Below are positions 52,243 to 59,312 of a stretch of 59,312 nt of DNA, in pieces. Where the stretch lies: positions 1 to 59,312 of the forward strand of contig PLPK01000081.1 of the NCBI GenBank assembly GCA_003159795.1, written 5' to 3'. The position numbers were made by a program, and so were the translations under genes. Under the pieces are notes generated by a model that was given only the letters and a program-made list of their open reading frames with translations, ran no database searches and was not told the DNA's origin. The DNA comes from Acidimicrobiaceae bacterium (GTDB lineage: Bacteria > Actinomycetota > Acidimicrobiia > Acidimicrobiales > Bog-793). Position 1 is the first letter of the stretch. Every line of letters starts with the position of its first letter.

Positions 52243-53831
52243 GCGGTCTCCTCCTTGACGTCGTGCAGCGTGCCACCATCCGGGCCCCCGGCCTGCGTCG
52301 CGCGCAGCGCCTCGCGCACGGCCGCGGGGTCGACGTCCTCCACGAACTCGACGCCTCGGGGGCCGTCGAGCACGAAGCTGAGCCCGGTGCGGGTCTTCTT
52401 GTCCCGCGCCATGAAGACCAGCAGTTCGTCGACGTCGACATCGGGCGGGATCGAGGTGGCGAGCCCGTAGCGCTCGACGACGGCGACGTGGCGGCGGACC
52501 TCGGCTGCGTCGACCCGGCCTGTTATGGCCGCCAGGCGCGCGGCGAAGACGAGCCCGATCGCGACGGCCTCGCCATGCCGGGTCGACGAGTCGTCCACCG
52601 ACTCGGCGAATCCCGCCGCCTCGAGGGCGTGGGCGAGTGTGTGGCCGTAGTTGAGCGTCATCCTCCGATCGGCGTCCCGCTCGTCGGCGGCGACGATCGC
52701 GGCCTTCGCCGCGACGCAGGACGCGATCTGGTCGACGAGCGCCAGCTCATCGAGGTCGGCGACACCGAGGCACTCGTACTTCGCCATCTCGCCGAAACCC
52801 GACCGCCATTCGCGCTCGGGCAGCGTCCGGAGCGTGTCGGTGTCGCAGAGCACGGCGGCCGGCTGCCAGAACGACCCAACGAGGTTCTTACCCTCCGCCA
52901 GGTTGACGCCCGTCTTCCCGCCGATCGCGGCGTCCACCTGGGCGAGCAGCGTCGTCGGCACGTGGACGACGGCGACACCACGGTGGTAGCAGGCCGCGGC
53001 GAACCCCGCCACGTCGGTGACGACGCCGCCGCCGACGGCGACGACGACGTCCGCCCGGGTCAGCCCGGCGCGCGCGAACCCCCGGCAGAGGTCCTCGATC
53101 GTGCGGAGCGACTTCGCCGACTCGCCGGGGCCGATCGCGAACTCGATCTCCTCGAGCCCGGTCGAGACGGCGACGTTCACGCCCGTCTGCGTGACGATGG
53201 CGGCGCGCGTCGCGCCCGGCGGGACGACCGAGCCGAGCAGGTGCCGCGCCCCGGGCCCGACGACGACCTCGTAGGGGCGCCCCGGCAGGGTGACCTCGAT
53301 CCGGCGCTGGAGGGCGCCGAGCACGGCGGTGACCGTCGCCTCAGGCTCGAAGGTGTCAACGTCGACGATCACGCCGGCCACCTCGGCGTAGAGCGGCCGG
53401 CGTTCCGGCTCGAGGTGGCGGAGCGCGCCAGCAGGGTCCGATCCGAGCAACGGCCTCCCGGCACCGTCGCCGAGCCGCTCGACGAGGGTGTCGACCCGCG
53501 CCCGCAACCAGACGACGTCCCCCGCCCTGGTGAGCGCGGCCCGGTTCGCCGGGTCGAGGACGGCGCCACCCCCGGCGGCGATGACCGACGGGGACGCCGA
53601 GGCGATCGCCCCGGCGAGCACCGCTGACTCGAGTTCGCGCACCCGCGCCTCGCCCTCGGCCACCCACAGATCGGCGAGGGCCATCCCACAGCCGGCGGCG
53701 ATCTCCTCGTCGGTGTCGACGAACAGCCGGCCGAGCAGGGCGGCGAGCCCGTGACCCACCGACGACTTGCCCGTCCCCATCATGCCGACGAGCACGATGT
53801 GGCGGCGGTCGAGCCCCACGGCGGCCGTCAC
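52239..53831 (-). CDS. aroKB: Fused shikimate kinase / 3-dehydroquinate synthase
   Basis: One 530-residue chain contains both enzymes. Residues 1-170 are shikimate kinase: Walker A GMMGTGKSS (16-24), VDTDEEIAAGCG, AAGGGAVLD and GRPLL in the lid. Residues about 175-530 are 3-dehydroquinate synthase: VVAVGGGVVTDVAGFAA, VPTTLLAQVDAAIGGKTGVN, SGFGEMAKYECL and the metal histidines in LNYGHTLAHALE and RHGEAVAIG. These steps are not consecutive in the pathway. The GTG overlaps the aroC stop as GTGA. Confidence 0.95.
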   Translation of the reverse strand: MTAAVGLDRRHIVLVGMMGTGKSSVGHGLAALLGRLFVDTDEEIAAGCGMALADLWVAEGEARVRELESAVLAGAIASASPSVIAAGGGAVLDPANRAALTRAGDVVWLRARVDTLVERLGDGAGRPLLGSDPAGALRHLEPERRPLYAEVAGVIVDVDTFEPEATVTAVLGALQRRIEVTLPGRPYEVVVGPGARHLLGSVVPPGATRAAIVTQTGVNVAVSTGLEEIEFAIGPGESAKSLRTIEDLCRGFARAGLTRADVVVAVGGGVVTDVAGFAAACYHRGVAVVHVPTTLLAQVDAAIGGKTGVNLAEGKNLVGSFWQPAAVLCDTDTLRTLPEREWRSGFGEMAKYECLGVADLDELALVDQIASCVAAKAAIVAADERDADRRMTLNYGHTLAHALEAAGFAESVDDSSTRHGEAVAIGLVFAARLAAITGRVDAAEVRRHVAVVERYGLATSIPPDVDVDELLVFMARDKKTRTGLSFVLDGPRGVEFVEDVDPAAVREALRATQAGGPDGGTLHDVKEETA

Positions 53832-55036
53832 GGCCGGTCCGACTCCGGCGCGATCCTGCCCGCGCCGGGGGCGGACGGGCTCGAGCCGAGCGCGGCGACG
53901 AAACCGTCGCGGTTGCGGACAAACTCCGCGACCGAATCACCGCCGAACTTGCGGAGCGCCTCGGCGGCGAGCACGAAGGCGACCATCGCCTCGGCGACGA
54001 CGCCCATCGCCGGGACGGCCGTCACATCGGTGCGCTCCTTGAACGCGAGCGTGCCCTTCTTCGTCGCGACGTCGACCGTCGCCAGCACGGGGCGGTTCAG
54101 CGTCGCGAGCGGCTTCATCACCGCCCGGGCGACGAGCAACCCGCCCGTCGAGATGCCGCCCTCGACGCCGCCGGCGTGGCTCGTCTCGCGCCGGTACATC
54201 GCATTCGGCGCGTCCCAGAAGATGGCGTCGTGCGCCTCGGAGCCGCGACGCGCGGCGACGGCGATCGCGTCGCCGATCTCCACGGCCTTCACGGCGGGGA
54301 TGCTCATCAGCGCCTGGGCAAGCAGTCCGTCGAGGCGACGGTCCCATTGGGCGTAGCTGCCGAGCCCGACCGGGACGCCGTAGCCGACGACCTCGGAGAC
54401 GCCCCCGAGCGAGTCGCCGTCCTTGGCGGCGGCCTTGATCGCGGCGACCATCGCGTCGGTCGCCGCGATGTCGAAACAGCGGACCGGCGAGGCGTCGACG
54501 GCGACGAGGTCCTCGGGGCGCGGCCGCGCTCCGGGCGGCGCCGTGACCGTGCCGAGCGCGACGACGTGGCTGAGGATCGAGACGCCGAGCTCACCGAGCA
54601 GCGCCTTGAAGAACGTGCCCGCCGCGACCCGGGCCGCTGTCTCGCGGGCCGACGCCCGCTCGAGCACATCGCGCGCGTCGGCAAAACCGTACTTCTCCAT
54701 GCCCGCCAGGTCGGCATGACCCGGACGGGGCGCGGTGAGGATCTTCTCCGGCTTCCCGGGATCGGGTGACATCTCCCGCTCCCATTTCGGCCACTCGGAA
54801 TTGGCGATCTCGATCGCGACGGGTGAGCCCAGCGTCCGGCCGTGCCGGACGCCGCCGACGAGGTTGACCTCGTCGCTCTCGACGCGCATGCGCGGCCCGC
54901 GTCCGTAACCGAGCCGCCGGCGGGCGAGCTCGACGCGGATCTCGTCGATCGTAATCGGCAGCCCGGCGGGCAGACCCTCGACGATGACGACGAGCCCGCG
55001 GCCGTGCGATTCACCGGCCGTGAGGAAGCGGAGCAC
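53828..55036 (-). CDS. aroC: Chorismate synthase
   Basis: AroC makes chorismate from EPSP using reduced FMN. The 402-residue protein has LRFLTAGESHGRGLVVIVEG at the start, RRRLGYGRGPRM, ASARETAARVAAG and GGVEGGISTGG, all signature segments with the catalytic histidines present. The start is a GTG. It is first in the operon aroC-aroKB-aroQ-pepP-efp-nusB-purM. Confidence 0.96.
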   Translation of the reverse strand: MLRFLTAGESHGRGLVVIVEGLPAGLPITIDEIRVELARRRLGYGRGPRMRVESDEVNLVGGVRHGRTLGSPVAIEIANSEWPKWEREMSPDPGKPEKILTAPRPGHADLAGMEKYGFADARDVLERASARETAARVAAGTFFKALLGELGVSILSHVVALGTVTAPPGARPRPEDLVAVDASPVRCFDIAATDAMVAAIKAAAKDGDSLGGVSEVVGYGVPVGLGSYAQWDRRLDGLLAQALMSIPAVKAVEIGDAIAVAARRGSEAHDAIFWDAPNAMYRRETSHAGGVEGGISTGGLLVARAVMKPLATLNRPVLATVDVATKKGTLAFKERTDVTAVPAMGVVAEAMVAFVLAAEALRKFGGDSVAEFVRNRDGFVAALGSSPSAPGAGRIAPESDRP

Positions 55037-55086
55037 TGGTGGAATCTACCGTCTCGCCTGCTCAACCACAGAGTCGAGACGCGGGT

Positions 55087-55731
55087 TCACTTCTTCGCCG
55101 GCTCAAAGTACGGGTTGCGGCCGTCCTGGTGGGAGGTGACGTCGACGACGTCGACGATCTCGGGCACCGCCTGTCTGATCGCCACGGTGATCCCTTGGCC
55201 GAGCGTTACCGCCGCGAGCCCGCACCCCTGGCAACCGCCGGACAGGCGCAGGTAGGCGACGCCCTCGTCGACGGCGACGAGGTCAGCCCGGCCCCCGTGC
55301 ATGGCGATCTGGGGGTTCACCTGCTCCTCAAGCACGGCGATCACCGCGCGGGCGACCGGGCTCGTCACGTCGCCCTCCGCCGCGGCGGGCACGTTCGGCG
55401 CGGCCAACGGCGTGTTCGGGTTCACCATGACGAGCCCCTGCTCGCCGGCGTCGAGCGTCGCGCCGCGCACCTTGTCGACACTGTCGCCACCGACGACGAC
55501 GATGAGGTCCCCGTACGGGTAGGGGACGTCGCGCGGCCCGGCGTCGATTGGCGCCTCGAACCACATCTCGTAGACGTAGTCGCCGTTTGCCGCCCCGGTC
55601 ACCTCGACGAAGAGCGCCAGGCTCTCGGGATCTCCCTCGGCGGCGCGGGCCCCGAGGATCACGGCCCGCGCGGCGTCCGTGACCGTGAGAACCCGTTCGG
55701 GGCGCAGTCGTTCGCTCGCGTCGTCCGCCAC
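55087..55731 (-). CDS. nfuA: NfuA-like Fe-S cluster carrier
   Basis: The 214-residue protein joins a degenerate A-type (HesB-like) N-terminal domain (about 1-105) to a NifU C-terminal domain with the cluster motif LSGGCQGCGLAAVTLGQGI (CxxC). The A-type domain lacks the usual cysteines, as in E. coli NfuA. It would carry [4Fe-4S] clusters to target enzymes, complementing the SufCSU genes at the other end of the window. The start is a GTG at 55731. It lies 50 bases upstream of aroC on the same strand and diverges from the ATP-grasp gene. Confidence 0.85.
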   Translation of the reverse strand: MADDASERLRPERVLTVTDAARAVILGARAAEGDPESLALFVEVTGAANGDYVYEMWFEAPIDAGPRDVPYPYGDLIVVVGGDSVDKVRGATLDAGEQGLVMVNPNTPLAAPNVPAAAEGDVTSPVARAVIAVLEEQVNPQIAMHGGRADLVAVDEGVAYLRLSGGCQGCGLAAVTLGQGITVAIRQAVPEIVDVVDVTSHQDGRNPYFEPAKK

Positions 55732-55808
55732 GGGGCCATGGTAGGGGGAGCCCCGCGCGACCTCGCGCGCCGCGCTTGGCCCGGGCGACAAACCGGCATG
55801 ATGGTGCC

Positions 55809-57086
55809 ATGACACGCGTCCTTCTCGTCCTGCCGTCGTCGACGTACCGCGCGACCGAGTTCCTCGCCGCGGCGACGCGACTGGAAGTCGACGTCGTGAC
55901 CGGATCGGACGCCCCCCAGGCGATGGCCGGCGCCCTGCCGGACCGGTTTCTCGTCCTACCGCTCGATGACCCATCGGCCGCGGCCGACACGGTGGCGTCG
56001 TTCCACTCGCTAACACCCCTCGACGCGGTCGTCGCCGTCGACGACGTGGGCGCGCTCGCCGCGGCCGCCGCCGCCGAGCGACTCGGTCTCGCGAGGAACC
56101 CGGCCGCGGCGATCGCCGCGACCCGGGACAAGGCCGTGATGCGGCAGCTGCTGCGGCGGGCCGGGGTCCGCCAACCGCCCTTCGAGATCGCCGCGACGAG
56201 CCCCGACGAGCCCGGCGCCGTCGCCGCGGCCGGCGCCCGTCTCGGCTACCCGGTCGTCGTGAAGCCGTGCTCGCTCTCGGCGAGCCGCGGAGTCATCCGC
56301 GCCGACGACGAAGGGAGCGCCCGGGAGGCGGCAATCGCGGTGCGCCACATCGCCGTCGCCGCCGGCCGGCCCGCCGACGAACCGCTCCTCGTCGAGTCGT
56401 TCGTCCCGGGCGACGAGGTCGCTCTCGAAGGGCTCCTCACCGCCGGCCACCTCGAGGTACTCGCCGTCTTCGACAAGCCCGACCGGCTCGACGGACCGTT
56501 CTTCGAGGAGACGATCTACGTCACCCCCTCCCGCCACCGGGCCGCGGTCCTCGCCGAGCTGCGCGCCACGGTCGAGGTCGCCTGTGCCGCCCTCGGCCTC
56601 GTCGATGGTCCCGTCCACGCCGAGGCCCGTCTTGCGCCAACGGGATCGGATCCCGGTGCACGGGTCGTCATGCTCGAGGTGGCGGCACGCACGATCGGCG
56701 GCAGGTGCTCGAAGGCGCTGCGCTTCTCGTCGGGACGGTCGCTCGAGGAGCTCGTCCTCGCCCACGCCCTCGGACTCGACCTCGGCCTGGCGGAAGCCCG
56801 GCTGCCGGGCGCCTCGGGCGTGATGATGCTCCCCGTCCCCGCCTCCGGCCGCTTCGCCGGCATCGACGGAGCCGACGCCGCCCTGCGCGTTCCCGGGGTG
56901 TGGGGTCTCGAGGTGACGGTCCCCGTCGGCGGGACGCTCACGGCGTGGCCGGCCGGGGACCGCTATCTCGGGTTCCTGTTCGCCCGGGCCGAGCGCCCGG
57001 ACCAGGTCGAGTCGGCGCTGCGGCACGGCTTCGGCTCGCTCACCGTGCGCGTCGACACCGAGATCGCCGCCGGAGCGGGCGGGTGA
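55809..57086 (+). CDS. ATP-grasp carboxylate-amine ligase-like protein
   Basis: The 425-residue protein has a pre-ATP-grasp domain (VLLVLPSSTYRATEFLAAA, VVAVDDVGALAAA, RNPAAAIAATRDKAVMRQLL). The ATP-grasp core follows, with GYPVVVKPCSLSASRGVIRA (lysine), LLVESFVPGDEVALEGLL and the metal-binding VMLEVAARTIGG. This pattern is shared by amino-acid and peptide ligases such as L-amino acid ligases. The product is unknown. Its stop overlaps the radical SAM start as GTGA, so the two are made together. Confidence 0.85.
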   Translation: MTRVLLVLPSSTYRATEFLAAATRLEVDVVTGSDAPQAMAGALPDRFLVLPLDDPSAAADTVASFHSLTPLDAVVAVDDVGALAAAAAAERLGLARNPAAAIAATRDKAVMRQLLRRAGVRQPPFEIAATSPDEPGAVAAAGARLGYPVVVKPCSLSASRGVIRADDEGSAREAAIAVRHIAVAAGRPADEPLLVESFVPGDEVALEGLLTAGHLEVLAVFDKPDRLDGPFFEETIYVTPSRHRAAVLAELRATVEVACAALGLVDGPVHAEARLAPTGSDPGARVVMLEVAARTIGGRCSKALRFSSGRSLEELVLAHALGLDLGLAEARLPGASGVMMLPVPASGRFAGIDGADAALRVPGVWGLEVTVPVGGTLTAWPAGDRYLGFLFARAERPDQVESALRHGFGSLTVRVDTEIAAGAGG

Positions 57087-58561
57087 GCCGGGTCCTTCTC
57101 GTCTCGACCTACGAGCTCGGCGCACAGCCGCTCGGCCTCGCCTGGCCGGCGGCCGAGCTCACCAGGGCCGGCCACGAGGTGCGCAGCGTCGACCTCGCCG
57201 TCGAGCCGTGGCCGGCCGCCGACGTCGACTGGGCCCAGGCCGCCGCCTTCTCCGTCCCGATGCACACCGCCCTGCGGCTCGCGCTCGCGGCGATCGACCG
57301 GCTGCGCGCGACGCGCCCCGGCGTGCCGGTCGCGCTCTACGGCCTGTACGCCCCGGTGGCGGCGGCAACCGGCGTCCTCGGCGAGGGCGACCTCGCGGTC
57401 GCCGGCGAGACCGGTGCCGCCCTCGCGGGCTGGCTGGCGGGAAACGGCCCGGCGGGGCGCCCGGAGGCGGCGGCCATCGACCTCGGGCAGGCGCGGGCCA
57501 CAGGGGCGGACGGGGTCGTGCTCCCGCGGCGCGCGGGGCTCCCCGGTCTCGAGGCCTACGCGCGCCTCGTCACAGCCGACGGCGACGTCCTCGTCGGGAC
57601 GGTCGAGGCGAGCCGGGGCTGCAACCACCGCTGCCGACACTGCCCGGTCCCCGTCGTCTACGCCGGACGGTCGCGCGCCGTCCCAGAGGAATCGGTGCTC
57701 GCCGACGTCGACGGCCTCGTCACGGCCGGTGCCGGCCACGTGCGCTTCGCCGACCCCGACTTCCTCAACCGCCCGACCCACGCGCTTCGGGTCGCACGGG
57801 GCCTCCACGCCCGGCACCCCGGCGTCACGTTCGACGCGACGATCAAGGTCTCGCATCTGCTGCGGCACCGCGACGTCGTCGCCGAACTCGCCACGCTCGG
57901 CCTCGTCTTCGTCGTCTCGGCCTTCGAGTCGACGAGCGACACCGTGCTGCGCAGGCTGGACAAGGGCCACACCGGCCCCGACGCGGGCCGCGCCGTGGCG
58001 GAGCTGCGCGAGGTGGGCGTCGAGATCCGGCCCTCGCTTTTGCCGTTCACACCGTGGACCCGCCGCCAGGACCTGGTCGACATCGTCGATTTCGTCGCCG
58101 CGTTCGACCTCGTGGCGAACGTCGACCCGGTCCAGTACTCGATCCGCCTCCTCATCCCGCCGGGCTCGCTCGTGCTCGACGCCGACGACCCAGTTCTCGC
58201 CCGCCGCCTGGGAGGATTCGACGCCGCCTTGCTCAGCTACCGATGGTCGGCCGAGGACCCGCTCCTCGACGAGCTGCAGGCCGAGCTGGCCGCCCGCACA
58301 GAGCGCGCCGCCGAAACGGCGGAGCCGGTCGCAACGACCTACGCCGCCGTACGCGCCCTCGTCTTCACCCGCCTCGGCCGGCGGGACCCCGGTCCCCCGG
58401 AGCCCGTCGCGACCCGCGGCCCCGACCCGGCGAGGCGCCCGCACCTCAGCGAGCCGTGGTTCTGCTGCGCCGAACCGACGCGGCATCAGCTCGCCGGTGT
58501 CGGCGCAGCCCCGGTAACGTTCGGCCCGTGTCCATCCCCGACGACGCGCACGAGTGGGTGA
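57083..58561 (+). CDS. B12-binding-type radical SAM protein with CCAEP tail
   Basis: The 492-residue protein has an N-terminal cobalamin-binding-like Rossmann domain (VLLVSTYELGAQPLGLAWPA; 1-145) without an obvious D-x-H-x-x-G motif. The radical SAM site is C180/C184/C187 in RGCNHRCRHCPVP. Near the end is WFCCAEPT (C461, C462), the tail that defines CUAEP/CCAEP-tail radical SAM proteins, some of which carry selenocysteine. Here both codons are TGC, so it is the cysteine form. The function of the family is unknown to me. The start GTG overlaps the ATP-grasp stop, and the 3' end overlaps the next gene by 34 bases. Confidence 0.88.
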   Translation: MSRVLLVSTYELGAQPLGLAWPAAELTRAGHEVRSVDLAVEPWPAADVDWAQAAAFSVPMHTALRLALAAIDRLRATRPGVPVALYGLYAPVAAATGVLGEGDLAVAGETGAALAGWLAGNGPAGRPEAAAIDLGQARATGADGVVLPRRAGLPGLEAYARLVTADGDVLVGTVEASRGCNHRCRHCPVPVVYAGRSRAVPEESVLADVDGLVTAGAGHVRFADPDFLNRPTHALRVARGLHARHPGVTFDATIKVSHLLRHRDVVAELATLGLVFVVSAFESTSDTVLRRLDKGHTGPDAGRAVAELREVGVEIRPSLLPFTPWTRRQDLVDIVDFVAAFDLVANVDPVQYSIRLLIPPGSLVLDADDPVLARRLGGFDAALLSYRWSAEDPLLDELQAELAARTERAAETAEPVATTYAAVRALVFTRLGRRDPGPPEPVATRGPDPARRPHLSEPWFCCAEPTRHQLAGVGAAPVTFGPCPSPTTRTSG

Positions 58562-59304
58562 GCTTCGGCGACCCGGACGAGGACCGCACCTGGGTCATCG
58601 ACGTGACGTTCCTGGCGAGCGCGTGGAAATGCATCTACTTCGAGGGCTGCCAGGGGGTCCTCACGGGGCCGGCGGCCGAGCTCGTCGAGGGCTGCTGCAG
58701 CTACGGCGCCCACCTCGCGGACAAGAAAGACGCCCGGCGCGTGCAGGCCGCCGCGGCGCGACTCACCCCCGCCCAGTTCCAGCACCTCAAGCGGGCGCGG
58801 CGCGTCGGCGTCTTGAAGCGCCAGGGTGAGGACCTGACGACGCGGCTCACAGACGGGGCCTGCATCTTCCTCAACCGGCCGGGCTTCCCCGGGGGTCCCG
58901 GGTGCGCCCTCCACCGCGCCGCCGTCGAGGCGGGGGTGCCGGCGCGCCTGTACAAGCCCGACGTCTGCTGGCAGCTCCCGGTGCGCCGGGAGGACGCGAC
59001 CGACGAGGGTGGGCACGTCACCTCGACGGTCACACAGTGGGAGCGGCGCCACTGGGGACCGGCCGGCGACGAGTTCCACTGGTGGTGCACGGAGGCCCCC
59101 GAGGCCTTCGTCGGGACCGGGCCCGTCTACTTGAGCCTCGCCGACGAACTCGGCACGCTCGTCGGGCCGGCGGTCTACAAGATGATCGTCGGCTACCTAG
59201 ACAGCCACGGCGCCCACCGCCAGCCCCTTGCGCACCCCGCCGTGCGACGGGCGGGAGATCAGGTCCGGTCCTCGGCGTCTTCCTCGAGTTCGTCGGGCTC
59301 GTAG
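58528..59304 (+). CDS. Cys-rich conserved protein, possibly metal-binding, unknown function
   Basis: The 258-residue protein has eight cysteines in a conserved-looking order: WKCIYFEGCQG, EGCCSYGAH, DGACIFLN, GPGCALH, KPDVCWQLP and HWWCTEAPEAF. This resembles the YkgJ/DUF3109 type of zinc- or iron-binding protein, and I recall similar actinobacterial hypotheticals. The start is a GTG inside the radical SAM gene. The last residues (SSASSSSSSGS) are probably not constrained; they read antisense through the acidic tail of the next minus-strand gene. The overlap suggests joint action with the ATP-grasp and radical SAM proteins. Confidence 0.7.
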   Translation: MSIPDDAHEWVSFGDPDEDRTWVIDVTFLASAWKCIYFEGCQGVLTGPAAELVEGCCSYGAHLADKKDARRVQAAAARLTPAQFQHLKRARRVGVLKRQGEDLTTRLTDGACIFLNRPGFPGGPGCALHRAAVEAGVPARLYKPDVCWQLPVRREDATDEGGHVTSTVTQWERRHWGPAGDEFHWWCTEAPEAFVGTGPVYLSLADELGTLVGPAVYKMIVGYLDSHGAHRQPLAHPAVRRAGDQVRSSASSSSSSGS

Positions 59305-59312
59305 AGACACCA
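59259..59312 (-). CDS. C-terminal end of a minus-strand gene (partial)
   Basis: The minus strand reads WCLYEPDELEEDAEDRT and then TGA at 59261-59259, an acidic tail typical of protein C-termini. The Ser-rich tail of the plus-strand gene is its antisense image. Too little is present to name the protein. Confidence 0.4.
   Translation of the reverse strand, partial: WCLYEPDELEEDAEDRT

Noticed and set aside
58441-58475. Possible selenocysteine in the radical SAM tail
   Set aside because: The two codons are TGC TGC, both cysteine; there is no in-frame TGA in the tail.

Overview
This is a high-GC chromosomal window from an actinobacterium. The evidence is the mycobacterial-type integration host factor gene (mihF), the run mihF-gmk-rpoZ-coaBC-metK-priA with a PriA that has lost its helicase motifs, a WhiG/FliA-type sigma factor, SufU-type Fe-S assembly, and gene order close to what I remember of Streptomyces. 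A deep-branching class such as Acidimicrobiia would fit, but that is only a guess. No rRNA, tRNA, CRISPR array or intact insertion sequence was seen.

Layout. 1-283: start of a secreted NHL-repeat protein (minus strand). 584-3842: metallo-hydrolase then sufC-sufS-sufU, with no sufB or sufD alongside. 3843-7982 (minus): GNAT acetyltransferase, homoserine kinase, FtsK. 8046-14367: an accessory, signalling-like block with a Gfo/Idh oxidoreductase, an AdoMet-decarboxylase-like protein paired with an acyltransferase resembling autoinducer synthases, a membrane GGDEF-EAL protein, and a WhiG/FliA sigma factor transcribed away from it. 14383-18821 (minus): RNase J, dapA, a small membrane protein, dapB. 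19067-26051: a peptide ABC transporter (fused double ATPase on plus; permeases and binding protein on minus) and a frameshifted TauE/SafE remnant. 26103-30320 (minus): M16 peptidase, pnp, rpsO. 30509-33791 (minus): an alkylguanine methyltransferase carrying an Ada-type zinc domain at the wrong end, its translationally coupled ECF sigma factor, and priA. 33798-45723 (minus): metK, coaBC, rpoZ, gmk, mihF, pyrF, pyrD, carB, carA, pyrC, pyrR, a nearly complete pyrimidine operon lacking pyrB. 46271-48538: an arsenic cluster (arsR divergent from a shortened aquaglyceroporin, arsC, arsM). 48561-55036 (minus): aroC, fused aroKB, aroQ, pepP, efp, nusB, purM-like. 55087-59312: an Nfu-type Fe-S protein, then ATP-grasp, CCAEP-tail radical SAM and Cys-rich genes on plus.

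Read against standard actinobacterial order (rpsO-pnp-M16-dapB-dapA-rnj-ftsK and aroC...nusB...pyrR...priA), the window is a conserved housekeeping backbone interrupted at three places: the signalling block, the peptide-transporter block and the arsenic block. Genes inside the backbone operons are packed tightly. Stop and start codons repeatedly overlap as NTGA (ATGA, GTGA, TTGA). In two cases the only sensible overlap start is CTG (CTGA), most convincingly for gmk, where no ATG, GTG or TTG lies upstream of the P-loop.

The most interesting features are the CTG-start/NTGA pattern, the ATP-grasp/CCAEP radical SAM/Cys-rich trio, the AdoMetDC-like/acyltransferase pair next to c-di-GMP and WhiG-type genes, the permuted Ada-type protein coupled to an ECF sigma factor, the internally deleted aquaglyceroporin, and long hairpins ahead of pnp and pyrR.
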